This document shows, piece by piece, positions 33,601 to 42,138 of a stretch of DNA of 64,000 bases. Below the pieces are notes generated by a model. That model searched no databases and was not told the DNA's origin. It saw only the letters and a program-made list of their open reading frames with translations. A program made the position numbers and the translations under genes. Origin of the DNA: Deltaproteobacteria bacterium (lineage in GTDB: Bacteria > Myxococcota_A > UBA796 > SXON01); contig CANLGL010000006.1 of assembly GCA_947490345.1 (NCBI GenBank), forward strand, positions 1-64,000. The letters are read 5' to 3'. How positions within the stretch are numbered: the stretch's first letter is position 1; each line of letters begins with the position of its first letter.

Positions 33601-35496
33601 CTCTACCTCACCAATGCGAGCATCGTCGGGAATTCCGGATCCGGCATCTACGTCACACCCTCGTGGGTGAGGCAGGTCTACTTGACGAACGTGATTTCAG
33701 CCTACAATGGTAGCTACGGCGTGTACGACAGCTCGAGCACGTTTGACGTGGAGCTTGAATATGGCGATGTGTACGACAACGGTGCCACCGCCTACACAGG
33801 AATGAGCGACCCCACCGGGAGCGACGGCAATCTCGCGGTGGACCCGGAATTCGTCGCGTACGCGGCCGATGTCCGCGTCTCCTCCTGGGATCTCCACCTC
33901 GCGACGTCTTCGCCGCTGGTCGATGCCGGGGATCCGACCCTCGCGGACGCGGACGGCACCACCTCCGACATGGGCGCGTACGGCGGCAGCGGGGGCGACG
34001 CGACGTATACCGACGATCTTGACGGCGACGGCATGTACGACGGCTGGGAGGATGCGCACGGGCTGGATTCCAGCCTCGACGATTCAGCGGCTGACGCCGA
34101 TGGGGACGGGCTCACCAACCTGGAGGAATTCGACGCCGGGACCGACCCGGAGGATGCCGACACGGACCGCGACACGGTGGAGGATGGCGACGAGGTCGCG
34201 GCCGGAACCGACCCGCTCTCGACCGACGACGCCTGGGATTTCTCGCTCACCGGATCGAGTTCGTCCTATATGTACTACGCGGGATATTCCATGTCTGCCG
34301 GCGCGGATTTCAACAACGACGGGAGGGACGATTTGGTGGTGAGCACCGGGTCCGCGTACGCCGTGGTGGTGTACGGCCCGGTCTCGACGACGACAGCGTT
34401 GTCGAGCGCCTACGACGCGGCGATCTACAACTACACGGGCTCGGAGCGGGCGCCGGCTCCGGGGGACTACAATGGCGACGGCTACGACGACCTCGCCGTC
34501 GGCTACTACTCCGACTCGACCGCGGCGAGCAGCGCGGGTTCAGCGATGATCTTCGACGGTCCTTTCGCTTCCTATGAGTACACGCCTGACGCCAAGCGGA
34601 CCGGTGAGAACGCCTCCGACTACGCTGGCTACAGCGTGGGCAACGCGGGCGACGTGAATGCCGACGGCAACGACGATCTGCTCGTCGGCGCAATCTACGA
34701 AGACAGCGGTGGCACCGAGGCTGGCGCAGTGTACCTCGTCCACGGACCGATTTCGGGCACCTCCAGCCTGTCCGGCTCCGCGGCGATGATCTACGGCGAG
34801 TCGACCTCCGACTATCTGGGGCAGAGCGTCAGCGGCGCAGGCGACGTGGACGGCGACGGCTACGACGACATGCTGATGGGCTCCTACTATGCGGGGTCTT
34901 CCAGTCAGGGCGCGGCGTACCTGTTCAACGGGCCAATCTCGGGCTCGTTGAGCGCGGGGTCCGCTGACTCGGTGATGAGTGGACCGTCCGGCACGTACTA
35001 CTCGGGATGGCTGGTCGGCGCCCACGGCGACAACGACGGCGACGGCTACAACGACGTCTTCGTCACCGGCTACTACGAACGCAATTACGCGGGCGCCGTC
35101 TACATCGTGAATGGTCCGGTCACTGGCGACCTCGTTCTCAGCGCAGCCGACGGCAAGATCGCCGGGCACACGCCCTACACCTACATGGGGCGAGCCGTCC
35201 AGAGCGCGGGGGATCTCAACAGCGATGGATGCTCCGACATGGTGATGGGCGGCTACGGCGACGCCACCAACGGCTCCTACAGTGGCGCCGCCTGGATCGT
35301 GTTGGGTCCGGTAGCGGGCACCGTGTCCACCAACAACGCCGACGTGGTCATGTACGGGTCCAGCTCGAGCCAGTACCTCGGCTACAGCGTTGCGGGCGGT
35401 GGCGACATCGACGACGATGGCTATGACGATGCCTTCGTCGCGGCGCCCTATGCGGGGAGCTACGGAGCGGTCCGGGTGATCCTCGGCGGTTGGTAG
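30682..35496 (+). CDS. Giant mosaic surface lipoprotein: MopE repeats, beta-helix, FG-GAP propeller
   Basis: 1,604 residues. The lipoprotein signal MRAYAALVLLLAGC (Cys14) is followed by two PKD/Ig-like domains (about 25-215). About eight MopE-type repeats follow (220-617), each with D.D.DG.GD, a DCDD motif and usually P.A.E.CDG.DNDCDG; later units are degenerate. A right-handed parallel beta-helix spans about 620-1100 (repeated GGG.Y...., NNS/GNT turns). A Ca-binding thrombospondin-type-3-like stretch (1112-1180; DLDGDGMYDGWEDAHGLD...DADGDGLTNLEEFDAGTDPEDADTDRD) precedes about seven FG-GAP/integrin-type blades (1190-1604; AGDVNADGNDDLLVGA). Ca2+ probably rigidifies much of the chain. Likely a cell-surface adhesin-like or structural protein. 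The beta-helix part uses less biased, lower-GC codons than the MopE part. Confidence 0.88.
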   Translation: MRAYAALVLLLAGCSDSGLKVYNSAPEVTFTWPSPGAVLHEGEAASLTALVDDAQNANEDLTYTWTSTLQGSLTGTATITEAGIVLIADALIAGEHTVLLQVTDERGETGSANTTFSVVANEAPVVSFVSPASGARYAAGAQLHVAIEVTDDREADLSTIALGWEGLPDTTLFPAAPSADGTIDLYTSLADLGTYTLTVTATDPLGDASEDVVSFEISEPDIDGDGYMDAELGGDDCNDGDAAIHPAATERCDGVDNDCDGTIDNSDAVGATIWYPDTDADGYGDAASPESACDQPLGSLSDGTDCDDRNATIRPGATEMCDGVDNDCDGTADENDAADVVTWYSDADGDGWGDDDVTYVSCDVPVGFVAGGNDCDDGNASVSPGATEYCNGRDDNCDGTTDEDTAADATTWYQDADSDNYGDAATTDVECSRPSGYVADNTDCDDTTSSISPSASEYCDSEDDDCNGTVDDNPVDAPTYYADTDGDGLGDASSSMRACTDPAGYVSNTSDCDDTDAAILGASSFTWYRDYDVDTYGSASSTTTGCTVPAGYVANDDDCDDYSATAYPGAADTWYDGVDSDCAGDSDYDADLDGFASDAYGGTDCDDTDAARYPGSMTWTVPGDATTIQGAIDLACTLDRIEVSAGDYVENVNFDGKDVDLVAVDGADLTTIDGDFNGDPAVTMNGGRLEAFTVTGALSPNGGGVYVYNADSVELIDLVVEGNLATTHGGGIYLSNVSNAEVTGCLIEGNTAGVYGGGLSHSGSYSGSTGLIMSDTEIIGNSTSSGGYGGGLFVSVSYPSSFTDVTVYGNTSTGSYGGGAFISAGTWSWTGGSIEANAGGGLYATGAMTISDTSISNNSNYYSIYLSGSGTISDVDILDNYGYTPIYAYGYGLTISDVLIDGNYGDSYPGGFFYGGSTTGLAMQNIVITDNQGSSSGSTAVYMYGETADWKNIVIAGNTGTGLNIYPSSTSAKLYLTNASIVGNSGSGIYVTPSWVRQVYLTNVISAYNGSYGVYDSSSTFDVELEYGDVYDNGATAYTGMSDPTGSDGNLAVDPEFVAYAADVRVSSWDLHLATSSPLVDAGDPTLADADGTTSDMGAYGGSGGDATYTDDLDGDGMYDGWEDAHGLDSSLDDSAADADGDGLTNLEEFDAGTDPEDADTDRDTVEDGDEVAAGTDPLSTDDAWDFSLTGSSSSYMYYAGYSMSAGADFNNDGRDDLVVSTGSAYAVVVYGPVSTTTALSSAYDAAIYNYTGSERAPAPGDYNGDGYDDLAVGYYSDSTAASSAGSAMIFDGPFASYEYTPDAKRTGENASDYAGYSVGNAGDVNADGNDDLLVGAIYEDSGGTEAGAVYLVHGPISGTSSLSGSAAMIYGESTSDYLGQSVSGAGDVDGDGYDDMLMGSYYAGSSSQGAAYLFNGPISGSLSAGSADSVMSGPSGTYYSGWLVGAHGDNDGDGYNDVFVTGYYERNYAGAVYIVNGPVTGDLVLSAADGKIAGHTPYTYMGRAVQSAGDLNSDGCSDMVMGGYGDATNGSYSGAAWIVLGPVAGTVSTNNADVVMYGSSSSQYLGYSVAGGGDIDDDGYDDAFVAAPYAGSYGAVRVILGGW

Positions 35497-35566
35497 ATCT
35501 CGGCTCGCCATGCGGCAGGGATAGAGCGAAGGGCTCCGCCCGCAGCGAAAGCCCGCGGCCGCCCCC

Positions 35567-35596
35567 CCTTCACTCCCCCCACGCCCCAAGAGCACG
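35567..35596. repeat. Direct repeat, distal copy of the sulP 3' end
   Basis: This 30-bp stretch (ccttcact, C6, acgccccaagagcacg) repeats 37027-37057 with one substitution and one C-tract indel. It lies upstream of the ATPase gene; the other copy lies just behind it and forms the end of sulP. The preceding 70 bp (35497-35566) are GC-rich intergenic sequence without a recognisable gene. Confidence 0.75.
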
Positions 35597-35652
35597 TCCA
35601 TCGCTGGGCAAACATGATCCTGTTTCCCATCCGTGCTATAGCTTCAGGCGCC

Positions 35653-37020
35653 ATGTACCTGCCCCGCACGATCGACGCCGAGCTCGCCACCTGGGCCGGC
35701 AGCTCCCCCCGTAAACCGCTGGTGCTCAGGGGCGCACGTCAGACGGGGAAGACGGCCGCCATCCGGCAGCTCGGCCGGCGCTTCGAACTTTTTATCGAGT
35801 TGAACCTTGAACGTTTCGAGGACCGCCGCCTGGTAGACGGCTGCCGGTCGGCGGCGGAGTTGCTCGCGGCGCTCAGGGCTCGCGCGAATCTCACCTCGTT
35901 CGCCTCGAACACCCTGGTGTTCATCGACGAGATTCAGGAGAGCCCGGCGGCCATCACCTGGCTCCGCTTCCTCCAAGAGGACCACCCGGAGATCGCCGTC
36001 GTGGCCGCCGGATCGCTCCTTGAAGTACGGCTTCAGGAAGGCGGGTTCTCGTTCCCCGTGGGTCGGGTAACTTTTCGATATCTACGTCCCTTTTCGTTCT
36101 TCGAGTTTCTGGATGCGCAGGGTCGGGATGTGCTCGGCGTGCACGTGCGCGAGTCGGTCGCGACGCTCACTCCCCTTTCGCGGGCGGAGCACGAGCAGGC
36201 GCTGGACCTGCTTCGCGACTACCTCGTCGTCGGCGGGATGCCTGAGGCCGTCGCCCGCTGGGCTGACCGTCATTCGCCGGTGGCCGTGAGACAGATTCAC
36301 GGCGACCTCGTGCAGGCCTTCGCAGAGGACATCGTGAAATACCAAGGTGCGGGTGATCGCGGACATCTGGAAGCCGCGTTCGACCACCTGCGCCATCATT
36401 ATGGACTGCGATTCAAACAGGAGAACTTCGCTCCCGGCTACCGATCGGAGTTGATGAAAACCGCGCTCGCCCGACTAGAAGGTGCGATGGTGATTCGTCG
36501 GGTCTGGCCGACCAGCTCCGAGCAGCTCCCCCTTCAAACCCGGGCTCGCGCGGCCCCCAAGTTGTTGCCGCTTGACGTTGGCCTCGCACTCGCCACCATG
36601 GGGGCCCCGCTGACCGACCTCCGGGACCGGCCTCTCGACGATCTGCTCGACGGGCGGGTGGCGGAAATGTTTGTGGGCCAACAGCTCCTCGCGACCCAAA
36701 TTCGCGCCGACGAGGCCCTGCATTTTTGGATGACCGAATCGGCGTCGGCGAACGCAGAGATCGACTACTTGATGGCGGGGCCGGCCGGTCTACGGCCGAT
36801 CGAAGTGAAGGCCGGTGCCTCCGGCACGCTGAAATCGCTGCACCAGTTCCTCCACCGCTCCCAAACGACCACGGGGTATCGGCTCTATTCGGGGCCGCTC
36901 AGCGACCAGACGCACCGTGTCAAGATGGGCGAGAGCGTGTTGGAAATGCGCCTGATTTCGCTTCCCCTCTATGCGGCGGGCTTGGTGGCAGAAGCGCCCC
37001 CGAACGCGATGGCGTCGTAG
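35653..37020 (+). CDS. AAA ATPase with DUF4143 C-terminal domain
   Basis: 455 residues from ATG 35653 (MYLPRTIDAEL), the family's usual start; an in-frame ATG at 35614 adds 13 unconserved residues. Walker A is GARQTGKTAAI, Walker B TLVFIDEIQES, followed by the sensor-like AAGSLLEVRL. The C-terminal DUF4143 region includes EIDYL...PIEVKAGASGTLKSLHQF, with the E-(I/V)-K spacing of a PD-(D/E)XK-like fold. These ATPases are widespread, patchily distributed and of unknown role. The gene is flanked by direct repeats, is less GC-biased than neighbours, and is preceded by an AT-richer promoter-like TGCTATAGCT. It looks like an acquired single-gene cassette. Confidence 0.9.
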   Translation: MYLPRTIDAELATWAGSSPRKPLVLRGARQTGKTAAIRQLGRRFELFIELNLERFEDRRLVDGCRSAAELLAALRARANLTSFASNTLVFIDEIQESPAAITWLRFLQEDHPEIAVVAAGSLLEVRLQEGGFSFPVGRVTFRYLRPFSFFEFLDAQGRDVLGVHVRESVATLTPLSRAEHEQALDLLRDYLVVGGMPEAVARWADRHSPVAVRQIHGDLVQAFAEDIVKYQGAGDRGHLEAAFDHLRHHYGLRFKQENFAPGYRSELMKTALARLEGAMVIRRVWPTSSEQLPLQTRARAAPKLLPLDVGLALATMGAPLTDLRDRPLDDLLDGRVAEMFVGQQLLATQIRADEALHFWMTESASANAEIDYLMAGPAGLRPIEVKAGASGTLKSLHQFLHRSQTTTGYRLYSGPLSDQTHRVKMGESVLEMRLISLPLYAAGLVAEAPPNAMAS

Positions 37021-37026
37021 CCAGCG

Positions 37027-37057
37027 CCTTCACTCCCCCCCACGCCCCAAAAGCACG
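37027..37057. repeat. Direct repeat, sulP 3'-end copy
   Basis: Contains the last eight codons and stop of sulP on the minus strand. Matches 35567-35596. Begins 6 bp after the ATPase stop codon. Confidence 0.75.
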
Positions 37058-38781
37058 CGCGCGCGATCGATTGCCCGCGCCGTGCTGGTCTGTCTGACCG
37101 CCTCCTCCCGGAAGACGTGCGCGGCGCCAATCGAATGCACCAGCCCGGTAACGGAGAACACCCGGAAGAGGTCATCGCGAACGCCACAGATCAACACCTC
37201 GACCCCCCTGCCCTGCACCCGCCTCACGAAGGCATCGAGCATGTGGGTGCCGACCGCGTCGGGGCTACGCGCACGCTTGACGCGAAGGATCAGGACCCGG
37301 GTGTGGGCGTCGAGCCGATCCTCGATCTCGTCGAGGTGGGCCTCCAACTTCGGCCCGGCGCCGAAGAACATCTCCCCTTCGAGTCCGTAGATGAGCAGCT
37401 CCGGATCAGGAGTGTCACCGGGCAGCCGCTCGCGCACCCAGCCCGACTCGCCGACGACGAACTCCGACAACAGCATCCGACCCGCCCGGGGCACCGCGAG
37501 GAGGAAGCTGAGCAGGACGCCGATGAGGATGCAGAACTCGATCGAGACGAAGACCGCCGACAGCGCGGTCACCCCGATGATGGCGGCGTCGAAGCGGGTG
37601 GCGCGGATGCTGTAGAGCAGGGCGCCCTTGTCCACCATCCGCCACGCCGTGACCATCAGGATCCCCGCGAGCGCCGCCCGTGGGATGAACCGCGCGTAGG
37701 GCGCGAAAAGGACCATGATCAGCGCCACCGCCGCTGCCGACCACACCCCCGACCACTGCGTGCGCGCGCCCGCTTGCTGGTTGATCGCCGATCGCGTCAA
37801 CGAGCCGCTGCCCGGAATCGCTCGGAAAAAACTCCCGGCCAGGTTGGCGAGCGCCTCAGACAAACACTGCTGATTCAGGTCCAGCCGCTGTCCGGTATGC
37901 GCGGCGATCCCTTTGGCCATCGCCAGCGCTTCGAGGAGCCCGAGGATCGCGATGGCAACGGCGCTGGTAGAGAGCGCACGGGCCCGTTCGAGGTCCCACT
38001 CGGGAAGGGCGAAGCTCGGTAGAGCCGCCGGCACCGCGCCGATCACGCGCACGCCGGCCGCTTCGAGGTCGAGCGCCGCCGTCAGCGAGGCCATCACCAC
38101 CACCGCCACCAAAAACTCTGGAAACAACGGCAAGTTCAGCTTGGACTTGACCCACCGAAGCGCGACCACCAATCCGATCGAGCCAAGGCCGACCGCGAGC
38201 GTGGCGCCGTGGAGCGCTCCGCCCGTCGTGAGCGTCAACCACCACCGCACCAGGAAGTGGTCGCCTCCGCCGCCCATCGCCGAGAGGCCAAGAAGGTTCT
38301 TCATCTGGTCGAGCACCAGGAGGGTGCCCGCGCCGGCGGTGAAACCCAGCACCACCGAATGGCTGATGTAGCGGGTCAGATCACCGAGCCGCAAGAGCGT
38401 GATGCCAAGCTGAACCAAGCCGATGAGGAAGCCGAGGAGGATGACCGCGGCGAGCTTGTCCTCGGCCGCGACCATCGCGGTCGCGCTGAGCACCGCGATG
38501 CTCGTCGCGTTGGTCGGACCGTTGATGAGCTGCCGGCTGGAGTCGAAGATCGCCCCCACGGCGGTGATGACGATGGCCGCGTAGAGCCCGTGCACCGGGT
38601 CCACGCCGGCCGCCAGCCCGTAGGCCATGGCCTGGGGCACCGCCACCGCCGCGACGGTGAGCCCCGCCACGAAGTCGTAGCGGAGGTCCGCGGCCGAGTA
38701 ACGTCGCAACGCGTCGAAGGCGGGAACGAAGCGCCACAGGCCAGTCGGCACCGGGATCGGGACGGCGGCAGCATGGGGCAT
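37030..38781 (-). CDS. SulP-family anion transporter with STAS domain
   Basis: 583 residues. The SulP membrane domain (about 1-430, 12-14 helices) shows YDFVAGLTVAAVAVPQAMAYGLAAGVDPVHGLYAA and, after helix 8, GLLEALAMAKGIAAHTGQRLDLNQQCLSEALANLAGSFFRAIPGSGSLTRSAINQQAGARTQWSG, the family signature. A cytoplasmic STAS domain (about 450-560; LLIYGLEGEMFFGAGPKLEAHLDEI...THMLDAFVRRVQGRGVEVLICGV) follows. Family members move sulfate, bicarbonate or dicarboxylates; the substrate here is not evident. The last codons form one copy of the direct repeat flanking the ATPase cassette, and the reading frame ends cleanly at TGA. Confidence 0.93.
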   Translation of the reverse strand: MPHAAAVPIPVPTGLWRFVPAFDALRRYSAADLRYDFVAGLTVAAVAVPQAMAYGLAAGVDPVHGLYAAIVITAVGAIFDSSRQLINGPTNATSIAVLSATAMVAAEDKLAAVILLGFLIGLVQLGITLLRLGDLTRYISHSVVLGFTAGAGTLLVLDQMKNLLGLSAMGGGGDHFLVRWWLTLTTGGALHGATLAVGLGSIGLVVALRWVKSKLNLPLFPEFLVAVVVMASLTAALDLEAAGVRVIGAVPAALPSFALPEWDLERARALSTSAVAIAILGLLEALAMAKGIAAHTGQRLDLNQQCLSEALANLAGSFFRAIPGSGSLTRSAINQQAGARTQWSGVWSAAAVALIMVLFAPYARFIPRAALAGILMVTAWRMVDKGALLYSIRATRFDAAIIGVTALSAVFVSIEFCILIGVLLSFLLAVPRAGRMLLSEFVVGESGWVRERLPGDTPDPELLIYGLEGEMFFGAGPKLEAHLDEIEDRLDAHTRVLILRVKRARSPDAVGTHMLDAFVRRVQGRGVEVLICGVRDDLFRVFSVTGLVHSIGAAHVFREEAVRQTSTARAIDRARVLLGRGGE

Positions 38782-38806
38782 GGCGCGCTGTTAACCGCGC
38801 CGCACC

Positions 38807-40417
38807 ATGCGCAGAATCGAAGACGTCGCCGATGCGATCGGCCTTCCCGCCCAAGCGGTCCTCCCCTGGGGCCCCCACCGCGCCAAGATCCGGTTGGATG
38901 CCGCGCGGGCGCCCACGGGCCGCCTGATCCTGGTCAGCGCCATGAACCCGACCCCCGGCGGTGAGGGCAAGACGACGATGTCGATCTCGCTGGCGATGGG
39001 GCTCTGCAAGCGAGGCCGAAACGCCATCGTAGCGCTGCGCGAGCCCTCACTGGGGCCGATCTTCGGGATGAAGGGCGGGGGTACCGGCGGCGGCCTGGCC
39101 ACGGTCGAGCCTGCGGACGACATCAACCTCCATTTTACCGGCGACATCCACGCCATCACCGCCGCCCACAACCTGCTCGCCGCGATGGTCGACAACGCGC
39201 TGTACTTCCGTGAGGGTCCCGACCCGCGCAAGGTGCGCTGGCGCCGGGCAATGGACATGAACGATCGGTCGCTCCGGCGAGCGATCGTCGGCCTGGACGG
39301 CCCGATGCGGGAGACGGGCTTCGACATCACGGCGGCCAGCGAAGTCATGGCCATTCACGGGCTCTTCTCCGATGCGGCCGACCTTGAGGCGCGCCTGGGC
39401 CGCATCATCGTCGGCGAAAAACGCGACGGCACGCCGGTACGCGCGGCAGACCTCAGCGCCGCCGGCGCGATGACCGCCCTCTTACGTGACGCGATGATGC
39501 CCAACCTCGTGCAGACCGCCGAGGGCACGCCGGCGCTGGTGCACGGAGGCCCGTTCGCGAACATCGCGCATGGCTGCAGCAGCATCGTTCAGACCCGGCT
39601 CGCGCTCGGCTATGGACAGGATGTCGTGACCGAGGCCGGCTTCGGCTTCGACCTCGGGGGTGAGAAGTTCTTCGACATCAAGTGCCGCACTGCCGGTGTC
39701 TGGCCCAGCTTCGTCGTTCTCGTCGCAACCGTACGCGCGCTGAAGTTCCACGGCGGCGGCGATGCGAAGGCCCTCTCAGCGCCGGACGACGAGGCCCTGG
39801 ACCGCGGCTTCGGGAACCTGGACCGCCACCTGGACAGCATCGCGTCGTTCGGCGTGCCCGGGGTCGTCGTGGTCAACCGCTTCCCCGACGACCGGGACCA
39901 CGAGCTGGCCCGCATTCGCCAACACTGCGCCAAGCGCGGCGTCGGCGTGGCCGTGTGCGACGCCTTCGCGCGGGGCAGTGAGGGTGCCTTGGAGCTGGCC
40001 GACGTGCTCCTCGCCACGCCGCCGAGCACCACCCTGGCGAACTACACCTACCCGTTGGACGCGAGTTACCATGACAAGCTCACTTCGATCGCGACACGAT
40101 TCTACGGGGCGCGCGAGGTGATCCTGGCTCCTGACGCCAAGGTACAGCTGGAAAGCATCGAGAAGATCGGGGGCACCGCGCTGCCGGTGTGCGTGGCCAA
40201 GACGCCGCTGTCGCTGACCGACGACTCCGCGGTGCACGGAAGCCCACGTGACTTCCCGATCACCGTGCGCGAGGTGCGCTTGTCGGCCGGCGCCGGCTTC
40301 GTCGTGGCCCTGACCGGGGAGATCGTGACCATGCCCGGCCTGCCACGCGTCCCGAGCGCGGCGCGGGTGCGCCTCGAGCCGGATGGAAAGATCCGCGGGT
40401 TGATGCAGGGGGACTGA
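38807..40417 (+). CDS. fhs: Formate--tetrahydrofolate ligase
   Basis: 536 residues, slightly shorter than the usual 555-560. It makes 10-formyl-THF from formate, THF and ATP. The P-loop TPGGEGKTT (49-57) lies after LILVSAMNP; other conserved blocks are REPSLGPIFGMKGGGTGGG, DINLHFTGDIHAITAAHNLLAAMVDN, TGFDITAASEVMAI, GGPFANIAHGCSSI, TEAGFGFDLGGEKFFDIKCR and GVPGVVVVNRFPDD. The ending ITVREVRLSAGAGFVVALTGEIVTMPGLPR..PSA is typical. Divergent from sulP with a 25-bp gap; queG follows 8 bp downstream. Confidence 0.97.
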   Translation: MRRIEDVADAIGLPAQAVLPWGPHRAKIRLDAARAPTGRLILVSAMNPTPGGEGKTTMSISLAMGLCKRGRNAIVALREPSLGPIFGMKGGGTGGGLATVEPADDINLHFTGDIHAITAAHNLLAAMVDNALYFREGPDPRKVRWRRAMDMNDRSLRRAIVGLDGPMRETGFDITAASEVMAIHGLFSDAADLEARLGRIIVGEKRDGTPVRAADLSAAGAMTALLRDAMMPNLVQTAEGTPALVHGGPFANIAHGCSSIVQTRLALGYGQDVVTEAGFGFDLGGEKFFDIKCRTAGVWPSFVVLVATVRALKFHGGGDAKALSAPDDEALDRGFGNLDRHLDSIASFGVPGVVVVNRFPDDRDHELARIRQHCAKRGVGVAVCDAFARGSEGALELADVLLATPPSTTLANYTYPLDASYHDKLTSIATRFYGAREVILAPDAKVQLESIEKIGGTALPVCVAKTPLSLTDDSAVHGSPRDFPITVREVRLSAGAGFVVALTGEIVTMPGLPRVPSAARVRLEPDGKIRGLMQGD

Positions 40418-40425
40418 AGAGCCCC

Positions 40426-41430
40426 GTGGACCTCAAGCGCTACTTGCAGACCGAGGCCGCCCGTCTCGGTTTCCTCAGCGCCCGCGTGGCCGCGACGGCC
40501 CCGGCGCTGCCGATGGGCCACTACGACAACTTCCTTGCCGCAGGGTGGGCGGGCGAAATGGACTGGCTCACCACGGGTCGCGACGCCCGCGCCGAGATCG
40601 ACACGCTGCTTCCGGGAGCGCGCTCGGTGCTGGTCCTCGCGTTCGACTACACCCGGGCGTTGCCGCCGGACCCGGGAGGGCTCACCGGTCGGGTCGCCAG
40701 CTACGCCTGGGGTCGCGACTACCACAACTACGTGCTCCGCCGCGTGCGGAAGCTACAGGCCGCGTTGCGGCTACACGCGCCGGCGGTGGGCTCCTATTCG
40801 TCGGTCGACAGCCGGCCGGTGTTCGAGCGCGCCTGGGCGGCCCGCGCCGGCGTGGGTTTTGTCGGGCGCAACGCGTGCCAGATCCTCCCCGGCGAATCGA
40901 GCCGCTTCTTTCTCGCGACGCTCTCGCTCACCGCCGAGCTGGAGCCCGACGCCCCCCTCGACGACCACTGCGGCCGCTGCCGACGGTGCGTGGACGCCTG
41001 CCCCACCGGTGCGATCCTCCCGAATGGTGGGCTCGTCGCGACCCGTTGCATCTCCTACCTCACCATCGAGGCCGACGCGCCCTGTCCGGAAGCGCTGCGC
41101 CCGCTCTTGGGGCGGTGGGTGTTTGGCTGCGACGACTGCCAGGACGTCTGCCCCCACCAGCGCGAGCGTGACGACGACGGCGAGCTTCCGAGCAACGTCT
41201 GGCTCGACCTCCCGCAGCTCCTCTCGCAGTCCGACGAGGCCCAGATGGCGCGATTTCTGGGCTCGCCCCTGCGCAGGGCGGCCGGCCAGCGTCTGCGACG
41301 CAACGCCGCCTATGTGCTCGGCAACCTCGGGGACCGCGCCGCGATCCCCGCCCTGGAGGCCGCGTCGCGCGAAGTGGGCGTGGTCGGCGACGCCGCAGAG
41401 TGGGCGCTGTCCCGCATCCGTGAGCCGTGA
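40426..41430 (+). CDS. queG: Epoxyqueuosine reductase QueG
   Basis: 334 residues from GTG 40426. It is the cobalamin-dependent last step of queuosine tRNA modification. The B12-binding N-terminal domain contains SYSSVDSRPVFERAWAARAGVGFVGRN with the catalytic-type Asp128. Two 4Fe-4S clusters use CGRCRRCVDACP (182, 185, 188, 192) together with Cys208 and CDDCQDVCP (235, 238, 242). A C-terminal HEAT-like repeat (RLRRNAAYVLGNLGDRAAIPALEAA) is normal for the longer QueG form. Length is typical. Confidence 0.95.
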   Translation: MDLKRYLQTEAARLGFLSARVAATAPALPMGHYDNFLAAGWAGEMDWLTTGRDARAEIDTLLPGARSVLVLAFDYTRALPPDPGGLTGRVASYAWGRDYHNYVLRRVRKLQAALRLHAPAVGSYSSVDSRPVFERAWAARAGVGFVGRNACQILPGESSRFFLATLSLTAELEPDAPLDDHCGRCRRCVDACPTGAILPNGGLVATRCISYLTIEADAPCPEALRPLLGRWVFGCDDCQDVCPHQRERDDDGELPSNVWLDLPQLLSQSDEAQMARFLGSPLRRAAGQRLRRNAAYVLGNLGDRAAIPALEAASREVGVVGDAAEWALSRIREP

Positions 41431-41432
41431 CG

Positions 41433-42086
41433 CTACGCCTCTGCCGCTCGCGAGGCGCCCGCCTCTGCGAGCGCGGTGAGCAGGGCCTCCTCGACGAGCT
41501 GGGCACGGCGATAGGGATCGTCGACAGCGAGATACGCCTGTCGCGACAGTGATCCGCGCACGAGCATCGGCGCCAGCGCCGCGGGGACCGCTGACGACTG
41601 CAGCGACGCCAGGCCGCGGGCGACCTGCCCTCCGCGCGGGCCCAGGCGCCCCAACATCGGCTCGACGATGGCGAAAAGACGCCTTCCAAGCTGTGTAAGC
41701 ACCGCGGGCGCGACGCCCTCGGGAAGCAGCGTGGCGGAGAATACCCGGTACGGTGTGGGGGAGTCGAGCTCGGCGAGCAGCCGCACCCGGCCGAGCGGCT
41801 CCACCACGATGTCGTACCGGCCGTCCGGGAACAGCTGGGGCGACACGATGCGGCCGACCGTGGCGTAGGGGTACAGCACCGGGGCGGCGAGGTGGTCCCC
41901 TTCGTGGCCCTCGACAATCTGCGGCACACACAGGAGCCCGTCGCCCGCGAGGGCGTCGGCCACCAGGGTGCGGTAGCGAGGCTCGAAGACGTGAAGCGGC
42001 AGGTTGGCGCCCGGCAACATCACGGTTCCCTGAAGCGGGAAAACCCGCAGCGCCCCGACCGCCAGCTGCAGTGTTTCGCGATCCAT
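41433..42086 (-). CDS. LON substrate-binding-domain protein
   Basis: 217 residues containing only the Lon N-terminal (LAN) domain: LRVFPLQGTVMLPGANLPLHVFEPRYRTLVADALAGDGLLCVPQI, ATVGRIVSPQLFPDGRYDIVVEPLGRVRLLAELDSPTPYRV. It lacks the AAA and protease domains, as in the stand-alone YcaK/PUA-LON family. A helical C-terminus (VEEALLTALAEAGASRAAEA) follows. Probably a peptide- or protein-binding factor of unknown role. Convergent with queG (2-bp gap) and divergent from the rhomboid gene. Confidence 0.87.
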   Translation of the reverse strand: MDRETLQLAVGALRVFPLQGTVMLPGANLPLHVFEPRYRTLVADALAGDGLLCVPQIVEGHEGDHLAAPVLYPYATVGRIVSPQLFPDGRYDIVVEPLGRVRLLAELDSPTPYRVFSATLLPEGVAPAVLTQLGRRLFAIVEPMLGRLGPRGGQVARGLASLQSSAVPAALAPMLVRGSLSRQAYLAVDDPYRRAQLVEEALLTALAEAGASRAAEA

Positions 42087-42138
42087 ACGGCTGAGCTAAG
42101 CACGCGCGGGGCTCCCGGCCCACCGGTTACGCTGCGGC

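Noticed and set aside
30511..35601. Long minus-strand frames opposite the giant surface-protein gene
   Set aside because: Low-complexity Val/Gly/Ala/Arg translations created by the Asp/Gly-rich repeats of the plus strand; no start context.
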